Source of the DNA: Asaia lannensis NBRC 102526
GTDB lineage: Bacteria > Pseudomonadota > Alphaproteobacteria > Acetobacterales > Acetobacteraceae
Length of the DNA stretch: 64,000 bases
Assembly (NCBI RefSeq): GCF_024054035.1
Contig: NZ_JAMXQU010000001.1
Coordinates: 310,001 to 374,000 of the forward strand
Direction of reading: 5' to 3'
The notes under the pieces were generated by a model that saw nothing but the letters and a program-made list of their open reading frames with translations, was not told the DNA's origin and did not search any database. Every line of letters starts with the position of its first letter. Position 1 is the first letter of the stretch. Shown here piece by piece: positions 27,053 to 37,700 of the stretch. The position numbers were made by a program, and so were the translations under genes.

Positions 27053-28744
27053 TTACCGGCTGATCATGATTTCAATGAGATTGGCCTTGCCGCTCGCAAT
27101 GCCGGCCTGAATGGCAGGGGCGATATCGCCCGCGCGTGTCAGGCGCTGGGCAGGAAGCCCCATTGAGGTGGCAAGTGCCTGATAGTCGATGACAGGATTG
27201 ACGATATCCATCGCAATGAAGCGTCCGGTCTGGGCGGCGGTGTAGTTCTGCTGCCCGCGCATGAAGTTTTTCAGCACATTATATTCGCAGTTGTTCATGA
27301 CCACGAATGTGATGGGCAGGTTTTCATGCGCTGCGGTCCAGAGCGCCTGAGGGGAATAAAGCGCAGCGCCATCGCCCACCAGACAGACGACCGGCTCGCG
27401 TTTCAGACCGAGTGAGCAACCGACCGCAGCAGGCATTCCCCAGCCCAGAGCGCCACCGCGCAGAAAGGAATATTGTGCAGGGTCGCTGCTTGCGAGAAAG
27501 CTGCGTACGAAGCCCGATGTGGCAATGGCTTCATCGACGATCGGCGTGTTGGGCCCGATGGCGCGTACGGCTTCGCGGGCAGCGAGGATCGGAGGAATGA
27601 CAGATTCTGCCATGGCGTCATCGGCGCGCTGATGAAGGGTCGCACGTTCAAGGGCACGTTGCGTGGCAGCATTCTGGAGCAGCGTTGCATAAGCGGGCGC
27701 GTGAGCGACCGAAGCACTTTCCACCAGAGGCAGAAGGGCTGCAAGCGAGGCCCTGAGATGGCCGCAGGTCGACAGGGCCGTTGGGTAAGTGCGACCCAGA
27801 TCGTTCACATCGGCAGAAAGCTGATACACCGTGCATCCCTCGGGAATGGCTGAGCCTTCGGTGTAGAGAATGGTGATAAGCGACTTTCCACCGATGGCGA
27901 AAATGGCGTCATAGTGTGAAAGCGCTTCTGCGATGCCGCGTGCGGTAGTGGGCAGATTGCCGCGCCAGAGCGCATGGGCCGTCGGGAAAGGCACGCGCGA
28001 GGGCCAGGACGATCCATAGACAGGCGCGCCGAGCGTTTCGGCCAGCGCGGCCGTTTCGGCAGCGGCCTGGCTCGCGTGGATCTCATCGCCAGCGATCAGG
28101 GCAAGACGGCCGGGCGCGATGGAGGCGAGGGCGCTGGCCAGATCGGTCAGGGCGCCCGCAGTGGCGTTGCGGTCGATGCGCGAGGGCGCGCCGACGCCGA
28201 TCGTGCTCATCTCCTCCATCACATCCATGGGCAGTGACAGGAAGACCGGCCCGGAGGGGGCTGCATCGGCATCGTGAAAAGCACGCCGAACGAGCGTGGG
28301 GAGCTGCTCGGCAGAAGCGACTTCCTTGCCCCATTTCACGGCGGGTTCGGCAATTTTCAGCAGATCGCCGAACAGCAGCGGATCGGTCACCGCATGACGC
28401 AGATCCTGCTGTCCCGCCGTGACGACCAGGGGAGTCTGCGACACATGGGCATTAAGCAGATTGCCCATGCCATGCCCGAGACCGCCTGCCGTGTGCAGGT
28501 TCAGGAATCCGGGTTTTCCGGCGGCCTGGGCGTAGCCATCGGCCATGGCCACGGCGCTCGCTTCCTGAAGGGCAAGAATATAGCTGATATCGGGACGGCG
28601 CAGCAGACTGTCCATAAGCGGCAGTTCTGTCGTGCCGGGATTGCCGAAAATATACTCCACCCCCTCACTGGCAAGAATTTCGAGCAGGATATCGGCCCCG
28701 CTCCGGGCGTCGAGTGTACGCGTTTCGGTAAAACCGGCTGTCAT
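27053..28744 (-). CDS. Benzoylformate decarboxylase-like ThDP enzyme
   Basis: A 563-residue thiamine diphosphate enzyme. The N-terminal half closely follows benzoylformate decarboxylase: EYIFGNPGTTELPLMDSL, ILALQEASAVAMADGYAQA with the cofactor-activating Glu, and FLNLHTAGGLGHGMGN with the His in the position of the catalytic His70. The Ser26 position of the Pseudomonas enzyme is Thr here (NPGTTE). The ThDP/Mg motif is GDGAALYSPQALWTAA with MNNCEYNVLKNF. It probably decarboxylates an aromatic or branched 2-oxoacid; acetolactate synthase-like annotation is less likely because the FAD-binding acetolactate features are absent. It is divergent from an Lrp/AsnC regulator that probably controls it. 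Confidence 0.82.
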   Translation of the reverse strand: MTAGFTETRTLDARSGADILLEILASEGVEYIFGNPGTTELPLMDSLLRRPDISYILALQEASAVAMADGYAQAAGKPGFLNLHTAGGLGHGMGNLLNAHVSQTPLVVTAGQQDLRHAVTDPLLFGDLLKIAEPAVKWGKEVASAEQLPTLVRRAFHDADAAPSGPVFLSLPMDVMEEMSTIGVGAPSRIDRNATAGALTDLASALASIAPGRLALIAGDEIHASQAAAETAALAETLGAPVYGSSWPSRVPFPTAHALWRGNLPTTARGIAEALSHYDAIFAIGGKSLITILYTEGSAIPEGCTVYQLSADVNDLGRTYPTALSTCGHLRASLAALLPLVESASVAHAPAYATLLQNAATQRALERATLHQRADDAMAESVIPPILAAREAVRAIGPNTPIVDEAIATSGFVRSFLASSDPAQYSFLRGGALGWGMPAAVGCSLGLKREPVVCLVGDGAALYSPQALWTAAHENLPITFVVMNNCEYNVLKNFMRGQQNYTAAQTGRFIAMDIVNPVIDYQALATSMGLPAQRLTRAGDIAPAIQAGIASGKANLIEIMISR

Positions 28745-28861
28745 GATCTCGCTCCGCAGGAAAGCTTTTCAGGGAAAGGAGCTGACTGTCAGGGCGGCTC
28801 CGATGTCAGAACGGTATCATGCTCGCCTCTGATAAAAATTGCGTTTTTTTTAAAGATTCAG

Positions 28862-28884
28862 GCATATCAAGGCATATAATATGC
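28862..28884. promoter_or_regulatory. Probable Lrp/AsnC operator between decarboxylase and regulator
   Basis: A GCATAT half-site at 28862-28867 is followed by GCATAT-A-ATATGC, a perfect palindrome with 6-bp arms at 28872-28884, so three half-sites in 23 bases. It is 28 bases before the regulator ATG and about 118 bases before the decarboxylase start, as expected for an autoregulated divergent promoter. Confidence 0.5.
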
Positions 28885-28911
28885 GCATAATTTTCATTTT
28901 ATGGTGTTTAT

Positions 28912-29391
28912 ATGCTTGAAGATCTGGACGCGATAGACCGTCATCTGCTGCAGCTTCTCCAGCAGGATGCGTCTCGCCCCACGGCCGAACTGGCCGAGGC
29001 GGTCGGATTATCGCAGGCCCCTTGCTGGCGTCGCATACAGCGCCTCAAGGATGCGGGTATTTTGCAGAAACAGGTCTATCTGGTGGACCGGCGCAAAATC
29101 GGACTCAATGCTCAGCTTTATGCGCTGGTCAAACTCACAGCGCATGCGCGTGCCAATCTGGCAGCCTTCGAAGAGGCCATACGCGACTTTCCCGAAGTGC
29201 AGGATTGCTACGTGCTTCTGGGCTCGGTCGACTTCATTCTGCGTATCGTGACGCGCGATATCGAGTCCTACGAGCAGTTTTTTCTGAAAAGACTGGCTCT
29301 CATTCCCGGCATACAGGAGGTCAACTCGATGGTGGCTCTTTCGGAAATCAAACATACGCTCGAACTGCCCATCGAACGCCTGACTTCCTGA
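28912..29391 (+). CDS. Lrp/AsnC family transcriptional regulator
   Basis: A 159-residue regulator with an N-terminal winged helix-turn-helix (LDAIDRHLLQLLQQDASRPT, then VGLSQAPCWRRIQRLKDAGI near residues 33-52) and a C-terminal RAM/ACT-like domain (VQDCYVLLGSVDFILRIV, ALSEIKHTLELP). These proteins sense amino acids or related acids and form octamers. Divergent placement beside the ThDP decarboxylase suggests it responds to an amino acid whose 2-oxoacid that enzyme uses. Confidence 0.92.
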   Translation: MLEDLDAIDRHLLQLLQQDASRPTAELAEAVGLSQAPCWRRIQRLKDAGILQKQVYLVDRRKIGLNAQLYALVKLTAHARANLAAFEEAIRDFPEVQDCYVLLGSVDFILRIVTRDIESYEQFFLKRLALIPGIQEVNSMVALSEIKHTLELPIERLTS

Positions 29392-29489
29392 TTTCCGATA
29401 AAAGGGCGGTGCGCCCTGTCACTCAGAGCGGCGACAACGCAGAAAAGCCGATCCCGGCCGGTATGAGCTCCTGCCGCACAACCGGGATC

Positions 29490-29511
29490 GAAGGGGCTTT
29501 GGCCCCCTTTG
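29490..29511. terminator. Stem-loop between convergent genes
   Basis: GAAGGGGCTTTGGCCCCCTTTGC at about 29489-29511 folds into a short GC stem with AAAG/CTTT flanks, between the Lrp gene stop (29391) and the SDR stop (29541). It could serve both strands. Confidence 0.4.
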
Positions 29512-29540
29512 CAGGTTTCAGAGCAGCGTTGTGACCGGTT

Positions 29541-30308
29541 TTACCAGCAGCAGAAGCCCCCATCGACCAGCAGATCGACCCCGGTGCAGAAAGACGCCGC
29601 GCGGGACGACAGGAAAATCGCCGGTCCTACCATTTCGCGCGGGGCGGCGATGCGGTTCATGGGAGTATCGTTCTCGAACACTTTCACGCGTTCTGCCCAT
29701 TCAGGACGCGTATTCATAGGGGTGGCGGTATAGCCGGGGCTGATGGTGTTGACGCGCACGCCACGCGTGGCCCATTCCATCGCCAGACTTTTGCTGAGAT
29801 GGATGACGGCGGCTTTGGACGCATTGTAATGCGCCTGCATGAGCCCGCGATTGACGATCACCCCCGACATCGAAGCAATATTGACGATCGATCCGCGGCC
29901 ATTGGTCAGCATGACGCGTCCCTCAGCCTGCGAAGACAGAAAAACGCCAGTCGTGTTGATATCGAGCACGCGCTGCCACTGATCGCGTCCCATTTCCTCT
30001 GCTGGCGCGGCATTGGCGATGCCCGCGGCATTGACGGCAACAGAAAGCAGCCCGAGTTCGGCCTGTGTGGCTGCAACGGCATCGGCCAGACCGGTTTCGT
30101 CTGTGGCATCTCCCGTACAGACCAGTGCGGCGCGTTTGAGACTGCGGATGCGATCGGCAGTCTCGTCGAGGCCCTTGCGCGAGCCGGGCAGATCGAAACA
30201 GGCAACTGAAGCACCGGCTTCGGCAAGACCGATGGCAATCTGTTGCCCGATGCCGCTTCCAGCTCCGGTGACAAAAGCGACATCGCCGGAGAGATCGAAA
30301 AGGTCCAT
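29541..30308 (-). CDS. SDR family polyol/sugar dehydrogenase
   Basis: A 255-residue short-chain dehydrogenase: TGAGSGIGQQIA near residue 14, acidic FDLPGS after the second strand (NAD preference), NAAGIANA, catalytic Ser in NIASMSGVIV, and HYNASK as the YxxxK. The protein from MDLFDLSG resembles polyol dehydrogenases of the xylitol/arabitol/threitol group. An upstream ATG at 30347 is also in frame, but 30308 fits the family start. It lies 84 bases after a transketolase gene on the same strand, and a pentitol-type permease diverges from that gene, so a role in pentitol oxidation is a sensible inference. Confidence 0.82.
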   Translation of the reverse strand: MDLFDLSGDVAFVTGAGSGIGQQIAIGLAEAGASVACFDLPGSRKGLDETADRIRSLKRAALVCTGDATDETGLADAVAATQAELGLLSVAVNAAGIANAAPAEEMGRDQWQRVLDINTTGVFLSSQAEGRVMLTNGRGSIVNIASMSGVIVNRGLMQAHYNASKAAVIHLSKSLAMEWATRGVRVNTISPGYTATPMNTRPEWAERVKVFENDTPMNRIAAPREMVGPAIFLSSRAASFCTGVDLLVDGGFCCW

Positions 30309-30392
30309 GATTTTATCCAGTAGGGATGCAGGCAACGCATCTGGCATTGCCCGGAGAAACGCGGGAAAAAACGCGGGAAAAGAGTGAGCCGG

Positions 30393-32414
30393 TCAGGCGT
30401 CGAGGCGCCTGCCGCTGCGGGTAAGAAGGGCTTCGGCGCGGGCCACGACGTTCTCGGTCGTGAAACCGAAATGGCGGAACAGATCCTGTGCCGGGCCGGA
30501 TTCGCCAAAACCTGTCATGCCCACCACATCGCCATCGAGCCCCACATAGCGTGACCAGTACATCGTGCTCGCAGCCTCGATGGCGAGACGGGTGCGCACG
30601 CCATCGGGCAGAACGCTCTCGCGGTAGTCGGCGTCCTGCGCGTCGAAGGTCTCGGGCGAGGGCAGGGAGACCACGCGCACATCCACATTCCTGTCCTTGA
30701 GAATGGCGGCAGAATCGAGCGCAAGCGTCACTTCCGAGCCTGTGGCGATCAGGATGAGGTCGGGTGTGCCAGCACAGTCGGACAGGATGTAACCGCCGCG
30801 CCATGCATTGCGCAGCTGCGCGTCTGAGCGTGGGTGCTGTTTGAGCGGCAGACGCGAAAGCGAGAAAGCGGTTGGTCCGTCGCGACGTTCAAGAGCGCTG
30901 ATCCAGGCAATGGCCGTCTCGACCTGATCGCAGGGGCGCCAGGTGACCATGTTGGGCGTCTGGCGCAGACTGGCGAGCTGCTCGACGGGTTGATGGGTCG
31001 GCCCGTCTTCGCCCAGACCGATGGAGTCATGCGTATAGACCAGGATCTGACGCTGCTTCATGAGGGCCGCCATACGTACGGCATTGCGTGCATATTCCAT
31101 GAACATCAGGAAAGTGGCGGTATAGGGAATGAGGCCGCCATGCAGGGCAATGCCATTGGCCATCGCCACCATGCCGAATTCGCGCACGCCGTAATCGACG
31201 TAATTCCCCGCCGCATCGAAACAGACGGAAGAAGATCCCGACCAGCGGGTAAGGCAGCTTGGGGTGATATCGGCACAGCCGCCGAACATTTCGGGCAGGT
31301 GGGGGGCAAAGGCCTCGATGGCGTTCTGCGATGCCTTGCGTGAGGGTATATCCTTGGGGGCGGCCTGCAGCGTGGCGACAAAATCACGCGAGTTGCGCAC
31401 CCACTCGGCAGGGAAGGTGCCGGTCTGACGTCGGATGAATTCCGCAGCCAGTTCGGGATGGGCATCGCGATAACGGGAAAACAGATCGTTCCATGCGGCT
31501 TCGGCCATTGCACCGGCGGGGCGGTGATCCCAGTCCCGATAGATGTCGTCGGGGATTTCGAAAGCGGGATGTGTCCAGTTCAGGCGGGCGCGGATTTTCG
31601 CGATTTCGTCGGCGGGCAGAACGCCGCCATGCACCTTGTTCGTCCCCGCATAGCCTTCCGAACAGCCCTGACCGATGGTGGTGCGACAGATAATCAGGCT
31701 GGGGCGTGCGGTTTCGGCACGGGCAGCGTTCAGCGCATTCAGCACAGCATCGGGGTCATGACCGTCAATCTCGCCGATCACCTGCCAGTTATAGGCTTCA
31801 AAGCGCTTGCGCGTATCGTCGGTGTAGACACCCTCGATCGGACCGTCATTGGTGACCATGTTGCGATCATAAATGGTGATCAGCTTGCCGAGCCCGAGCG
31901 TGCCCGCCAGGGCGCAGGCTTCATGCGAGATGCCCTCCATCAGACAGCCTTCGCCGACATAGGCATAGGTGTGATGATCGACGATGGGCAGGCCGGGTCG
32001 GTTGAACTGTGCGGCAAGGGTCTTTTCGGCCAGTGCCAAGCCTACGGCATTGGCAATACCCTGACCCAGAGGGCCGGTGGTGGTTTCGATGCCCGGCGCG
32101 TAGCCGAATTCGGGGTGGCCCGGGGTTCTGGAATGGAGCTGCCGAAACTGCCGGATATCCTCGATCCCGAGATCGAACCCGCTCAGATGAAGCAGGGCAT
32201 AGAGCAGCATCGATCCATGGCCGTTCGAATAGACGAAGCGGTCCCGGTTGCACCAGCCAGGGTTGGCAGGGTTATAGCGCATCACGTCGCGCCAAAGCAC
32301 TTCGGAGATATCGGCCATACCCATCGGGGTGCCGGGATGACCCGATTGAGCCTTGAAAATGGCGTCGATGGCAAGAATGCGTATGGCATTGGCGCGTTGC
32401 GTACGGGTGGTCAT
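30393..32414 (-). CDS. tkt: Transketolase
   Basis: ThDP enzyme of the pentose phosphate pathway, moving two-carbon units between ketoses and aldoses. The 673-residue protein is full length: [16 protein letters not shown] near residue 21, [35 protein letters not shown], the ThDP motif [37 protein letters not shown] and [24 protein letters not shown] ribosome site lies before the ATG. It heads a transcript that continues into the SDR gene. Being linked to polyol genes, it may be a dedicated copy feeding pentulose phosphates into central metabolism. Confidence 0.95.
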   Translation of the reverse strand: MTTRTQRANAIRILAIDAIFKAQSGHPGTPMGMADISEVLWRDVMRYNPANPGWCNRDRFVYSNGHGSMLLYALLHLSGFDLGIEDIRQFRQLHSRTPGHPEFGYAPGIETTTGPLGQGIANAVGLALAEKTLAAQFNRPGLPIVDHHTYAYVGEGCLMEGISHEACALAGTLGLGKLITIYDRNMVTNDGPIEGVYTDDTRKRFEAYNWQVIGEIDGHDPDAVLNALNAARAETARPSLIICRTTIGQGCSEGYAGTNKVHGGVLPADEIAKIRARLNWTHPAFEIPDDIYRDWDHRPAGAMAEAAWNDLFSRYRDAHPELAAEFIRRQTGTFPAEWVRNSRDFVATLQAAPKDIPSRKASQNAIEAFAPHLPEMFGGCADITPSCLTRWSGSSSVCFDAAGNYVDYGVREFGMVAMANGIALHGGLIPYTATFLMFMEYARNAVRMAALMKQRQILVYTHDSIGLGEDGPTHQPVEQLASLRQTPNMVTWRPCDQVETAIAWISALERRDGPTAFSLSRLPLKQHPRSDAQLRNAWRGGYILSDCAGTPDLILIATGSEVTLALDSAAILKDRNVDVRVVSLPSPETFDAQDADYRESVLPDGVRTRLAIEAASTMYWSRYVGLDGDVVGMTGFGESGPAQDLFRHFGFTTENVVARAEALLTRSGRRLDA

Positions 32415-32941
32415 GGGTGCCTCGGTCTGATTCGGTCGACAGGGTCGGGATGTTAGATTCGCAGGGTGAAATGATATGTATTAAACTCTGTTCATGATGC
32501 GTCTTTTACGAAACATGGCCAGTACCTGCTTTATCTTGATATGGAATTTCCAGAAACAACAAGTGGAATATAAATCAATATGATGGAAAATTTATATCAA
32601 ACGAATAAGTGTGATTAACTGTTTTATATATGTCTGGAAAACCGCAGTATGAGCGCTGTTAGATTATAAATAGAATACAGATTGATCGTCGATATAAACT
32701 CAAATTCTCGTTATCAGGTGTGGGGAATCCATGGATGGTTCCATAAAAGTTCTTATATGAACTCATTAATAAATGTTTATCGTACCAAGTTTGTCAGGAT
32801 AAACGTCTCATACGAACATATGGTCTGGTAACTATAACTCTTTTTTGTGATTTGCCGCAGGCGGTCAACCCGCGCAAAGGAGGAGGGCCAGGCACGCTGC
32901 ATGGCAGCAAGATGCCTTTTGTAAGACTCAGGAGAAACACA
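32415..32941. other. Long AT-rich regulatory gap between tkt and the permease
   Basis: The 527 bases are A+T-rich at 32480-32860 and contain no convincing gene. They hold divergent promoters. Structures seen are a near-palindrome GGAATCCATGGATGGTTCC at 32725-32743, with perfect core ATCCATGGAT, and AGTTC-TTATAT-GAACT at 32748-32763, both candidate operators. A GGAGGAGG-like purine run near 32879 does not serve a recognisable start; the permease has its own ribosome site later. Confidence 0.45.
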
Positions 32942-34285
32942 ATGGCAGGCGGGACATTCGTCGGAGGGGCACGGTCCGTAACCGACACTTTGCCAGACAT
33001 TGAGCCACAGACAGCTTTCGGGCGGTTCATTTCATGGGCCGGTATTCCGCCGATCATGATCTGGGGTTTCATCGGAACGCTGCTGTTCATGATCGGTGAC
33101 GGCGTGGAGAGTGGTTATCTCTCGCCCTATCTCGTCTCGCTCGGTTTTCAGGAGCATGACGTTGCCGGTTTGTTCACCATCTACGGTCTGACAGCCGCTG
33201 TTTCTGCCTGGGCTTCAGGTGCTCTTTCCGACATGTGGGGCAGCCGTAAGGTCATGCTGGTCGGACTTGCAATCTGGATCGCTTTCCAGATCGGCTTTCT
33301 CGGCTTCGCCCTGCCGTCCAAGTCCTGGACGCTGATCACGCTGTTCTATGGTCTGCGTGGCTTCGGTTACCCGCTCTTCGCCTTCGGCTTTCTCGTCTGG
33401 GTCGTGAATACGGCGCCTGTGCAGAAGCTCGGCTCGGCTGTGGGCTGGTTCTGGTTCTGCTTCACCGCCGGTCTGCCGACGCTGGGCACGACGATTGCCG
33501 GTGTGCTTTTGCCCATCATCGGCGGCTATGCCACGCTGTGGGTTGCTCTGTCCTTTGTGGTCTTCGGTGGTGCTCTGGCCCTGCTTGGCATGAGCCGCGT
33601 TCCCCGCGTCGAGACCGGCAACAAGGGGGCCATCAGAACCCTGTTCATGTCGCTCGCCATTGGCTGGCAGCGTCCGAAAGTGGGTATTGGCTGCATTGTG
33701 CGCGCCATCAACACCTCTGCCGAGTTCGGCTTCCTGGTGTTCATGCCGCTCTACTTCACCCATACGCTCGGCTTCACCATGGGCCAGTGGCTGGCTGTTC
33801 TTCAGGCCATCTTCATCAGCAACATCTTCTTCAACCTGTTCCTGGGTATCATCAGTGACAAGCTGAGCTGGCGCTACACGGTGCTGATCATGGGTGGCAT
33901 CGGTTCGACGCTGAGCACCATGGCGCTGTATTTCGCTCCGACCCTGCTCGGCCCTGACCACCTGTTCATCGTCATGATTGCCGGTGCATTCTATGGCATG
34001 ACCCTGGCTGGCTACGTTCCGCTCTCTGCCCTGATGCCCTATCTGGCCCCTGAGAACAAAGCAGCTGCCATGTCCCTGCTGAACCTCGGCGCCGGTGCCA
34101 GCGTCTGGATCGGCCCGGCTATCGTCTACATCTTCGAGCCTGCCTTCGGCGTGTTCGGTGTCATGGTTGTCTACTCCATCATCTACTTCATCAGTGCAGT
34201 TATGACCTACTTCCTGAAGCTGGACCCGGAGGTGGAAGCCCATCTCCACTCCACCCGCGCTTCGGCCAAGGGGTTCAGCCACTGA
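32942..34285 (+). CDS. MFS polyol permease (ribitol/D-arabinitol type)
   Basis: A 447-residue major facilitator with 12 predicted helices. It follows the RbtT/DalT polyol permease family along its length: MIWGFIGTLLFMIGDGVE, FTIYGLTAAVSAWASGALSD, ITLFYGLRGFGYPLFAFGF, VGWFWFCFTAGL, IGCIVRAINTSAEFGFLVFMP and SLLNLGAGASVWIGPAIV are positions where the Klebsiella ribitol and arabinitol transporters show equivalent residues. The ATG at 32942 has CAGGAG eight bases before. It is divergent from transketolase and SDR genes and is followed by a strong terminator. Substrate: a pentitol or similar sugar alcohol, inferred. Confidence 0.87.
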   Translation: MAGGTFVGGARSVTDTLPDIEPQTAFGRFISWAGIPPIMIWGFIGTLLFMIGDGVESGYLSPYLVSLGFQEHDVAGLFTIYGLTAAVSAWASGALSDMWGSRKVMLVGLAIWIAFQIGFLGFALPSKSWTLITLFYGLRGFGYPLFAFGFLVWVVNTAPVQKLGSAVGWFWFCFTAGLPTLGTTIAGVLLPIIGGYATLWVALSFVVFGGALALLGMSRVPRVETGNKGAIRTLFMSLAIGWQRPKVGIGCIVRAINTSAEFGFLVFMPLYFTHTLGFTMGQWLAVLQAIFISNIFFNLFLGIISDKLSWRYTVLIMGGIGSTLSTMALYFAPTLLGPDHLFIVMIAGAFYGMTLAGYVPLSALMPYLAPENKAAAMSLLNLGAGASVWIGPAIVYIFEPAFGVFGVMVVYSIIYFISAVMTYFLKLDPEVEAHLHSTRASAKGFSH

Positions 34286-34320
34286 GATCGGTTTTCCTTC
34301 CTTGAGACGAGGGGAAAGAA

Positions 34321-34349
34321 AAGGCGGGGCCAAAAGCCCCGCCTTTTTT
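34321..34349 (+). terminator. Intrinsic terminator after the permease
   Basis: AAGGCGGGGC, CAAAA loop, GCCCCGCCTT followed by TTTT. A textbook hairpin with T-run starting 36 bases after the permease stop. Confidence 0.9.
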
Positions 34350-34352
34350 CAT

Positions 34353-34710
34353 GGCCCGATTTTCCATAATCGCGACTTCCCGGAGCTCGTCTCTCATGCC
34401 GTTTGTCGCGCGTGATCGGGCGCAAGATCATGAATGCCACCGGTAATTAACAATTCGGTTTCGTTATAATCTGATTCGATACCCGCACCGACAGCGCTCC
34501 AAAAGGGCCAGATTCCTGCGTAAATAACTGATTCACAACAGTTTCATGAACGTAACCCGATAGGCGACACTGTGACATCGTTGCACAGTCGATTTCAAAG
34601 TATGTAATAAGAATGTAACCCGTCTTGCGAGTTTTATCGAAGTGCCGTTACGCATTGGGAACATTGTGACGATAGATGTCGCAGAATAACCCATTTTGAC
34701 GGAACACTTC
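34353..34710. other. Gap upstream of the large TonB receptor
   Basis: About 360 bases without a convincing gene, lower in GC than the flanks near 34440-34700. The string GTAACCCG occurs twice (near 34553 and 34615), which might mark a regulatory site. It should carry the promoter of the receptor gene; no sigma-ECF or Fur site could be named with confidence. Confidence 0.4.
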
Positions 34711-37700
34711 ATGACGCCCCTCAACAGAGAGACGACTGAGTCCGGTCGGCAGCACCGGATCATTGCCCCGTCAACCCGACGCAGGAAAAACCTCGCTCAT
34801 GGACTGATGAGCGCCACGGCCTGTATCGCCCTGTTGCATTTTGTCAGCGAAGCCAAGGCACAGACTGTATCAGCGCCGGAAACATCGACAATTCCGGTCA
34901 ATGCCGCCAAGGCACCTGCGCGCAGCAAGGTGAAGACAAACGCAGCCACGCGTTCGGTTCGTGCCAAGGCTGTTTCGGCGCCCGTGGCCAATACACCGGC
35001 TGCGGAAACATCCCGACCCGAGACCATCATGGTAACCGGCTCGCTGTTTCGCGATCCGAACACCACCAGTGCGTCGCCCATCACCCATATCACCATGAAG
35101 GACATGCAGCAGCGCGGCATCAAGACCGTGACCGATGCGCTGCAGCTTCTCTCGTCCAACGGCGCAGGCAATCTGACCAATGCCTGGTCGGCGGGCGGCG
35201 GCTTTGCCGCCGGTGCATCGGCGCCGTCGCTCCGTGGTCTCAGCACGGATTCGACGCTGGTCCTCATGGATGGCCAGCGTCTGTCCTACTATCCGCTGGC
35301 CGATGACGGCGAGCGCAACTTCGTCGACACCAACTGGATGCCGCAATCCATCATGCAGGGCGTGGACGTGCTGCAGGATGGCGGTTCGGCCACCTACGGT
35401 GCCGATGCCGTGGCCGGTGTGGTCAACATGATCACCCGCAAGGAAATCAAGGGTTTCGAGGGTAATGCCGAAGGTGGCCTGACACAGCGTGGCGATGCCG
35501 GACATCAGCGTCTTTATGCGACCTGGGGTCATGGCGACCTGCACAAGGACGGCTATAACTTCTACATCAACTCGGAATATCAGCAGGACGATCCTCTTTA
35601 TTACCGTCAGCTGAATGCGCCCTATAATAATGGCGATCTGACCGGTATCGGTGGTTCCAACGGAAACGATAATATCGTTTCGGGCGGCTCGATCACCAAT
35701 TTTGCGCCCTCGACCGTGGCTCTTGTCCGTCCCGTATCGGGCAGCGGGACGAATACCGCGCCATGGCAACTTCTGAATCAGCAGGCTGGTTGCCGTGACC
35801 TTGACGGTCTGGTTACAGGAGCTGTTGGTGGAAGCACCGGTACCAGCCAGGCCTGCTCATGGAACACGCAGAAATATGCCCAGCTTGCGCCCGATCTGCG
35901 TCGCATCAGTGCGACAGCGCATTTCACGGCCAATGTCACGGAGCGTTCGCAGCTGACGGCCATGTTCACCTGGTCGCAGGCGCGTTCGATCATCACCGGA
36001 ACGCCCTACTCAACCTATGGTGGTACGTCCTACAGCCAGGCAAAGCTGGCATCGGCGCAGAATACCTATCTGCCCGTCTATCTGGCTGACGGCTCGCTGA
36101 ACCCCAACAATCCTTATGCCGCACAGGGTCAGCAGGCTCAGGTCAATTACCGCTTTGGCGATCTGATTCCGACCACCATGGACACGAGCCAGAACTTTCG
36201 CGGTTCGGTGCGCTATAATGGCTGGCATCCCTCTCACTGGGGTTCCGACTGGAATTACGACGTCAATTTCGTTGGCATGAATACGCTGCTGAACCAGACG
36301 ATCACGGGTGTGCCGACCATCGCCGGAATCCAGAACGCGATTACCAGCGGCAGCTACAATTTCGTCGATCCGTCGCAGAATTCGCAATCGGTACTGAATT
36401 CCATCGCGCCGCGTAACGTCATCAATGCACGCACGCAGGAATATTCCGGTGAAGCCACGCTCAGCAAGGGACTGTTCCGCCTGCCTGGCGGCATGGCCAA
36501 GCTCGCCATCGGCGGCAACATCCGTTACGAAGCGCTGAACGATCCGAACGCCAACCCGCTCGACACGGCCAATCCGGCCAATCAGTATACCAGCTATATC
36601 AACCCGGTGAACGCACAGGGCAGCCGCTGGGTCGAATCTGCCTTCTTCCAGGCCGAGGCGCCGATCGTGAAGATGTTGAGCGCCGACGCCTCGGGCCGCT
36701 ACGACCATTATTCCGAAGGCTTCAGCCACTTCTCGCCGAAATTCGGCGTGCAGTTCAAGCCGACCGAAAAGCTGACCCTCCGCGGTACGTTCCAGAAGGG
36801 CTTCCGCGTTCCCAGCTTTGCGGAAACTGGCGGGTCGAATGTGGGCTACACCACCTACACCCCGAACAATGCCAATTTCGTCAGCCAGCATCTCAATGCC
36901 AACGGCACGCCCAACAACTACGCGCAGACCTATTATATTGGTTCGAACACCGCTGGTAATCCGAACCTGCGTCCGGAAACCTCGACCAATTTCTCGGGTG
37001 GTCCGATCTTCCGCCCGACCCGTTGGCTGACCCTGATGGCGGATTATTATTACATCCGCAAAAACCACTACATTGCGCCGAACCCCGTCGGTACCACCAA
37101 CGTGGCCAATGCCTATCTTGCGGGTGAAGCCCTGCCGACAGGTGTGACGGTTACGCCGGATATTGCCGACCCGCAGAACCCGAGCGGCCAGCTGCGTCCG
37201 GGCATCATCAATCTTGGCTACGTGAACACGAACAAGCTCGTGACGGATGGTTTCGATCTGTCTTTCGAGGCCAATACCCAGCTTCCCGGCGTATTTCGTG
37301 AAGTGCACTGGTACAGCAAAGGTACGGCGACTTTCGTGCGTCGCATGAACCTGACCAATCCTGATGGCTCGGTCTATCGCTATGCCGGAACGCTCGGCCC
37401 CTACGGTGCCGTTTCGGCATCGGGAACGCCGCGCTGGCGCGCCAACTGGTCCAATACACTGTCATGGCGCAAGCTGGCTGTGACGCCGACGGTCTATTAC
37501 ACCAGCGGCTATCGCACGACGGCAGAAGACCAGACAGGTTCGGGCACGGCGGGCAACTGCGCCGATGCCCTGACCTCCAGCAGTTTCGTCCCTCAGGGAC
37601 AGTGCAAGGTCAAAGGCTTCTGGGACGTCGATCTGACAGTGAACTATCAGTTCAATCGCCGCTGGAGCGCCTATGCCAACGTCTACAACCTGCTTGGTTT

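Noticed and set aside
31458-32456. 332-codon frame antisense to transketolase
   Set aside because: Transketolase motifs on the minus strand are complete; the antisense frame has no recognisable domain.
36010-37308. 432-codon frame antisense to the large TonB receptor
   Set aside because: Composition is dominated by Arg, Gly and Ile from reversed receptor codons and there is no ribosome site or family match.
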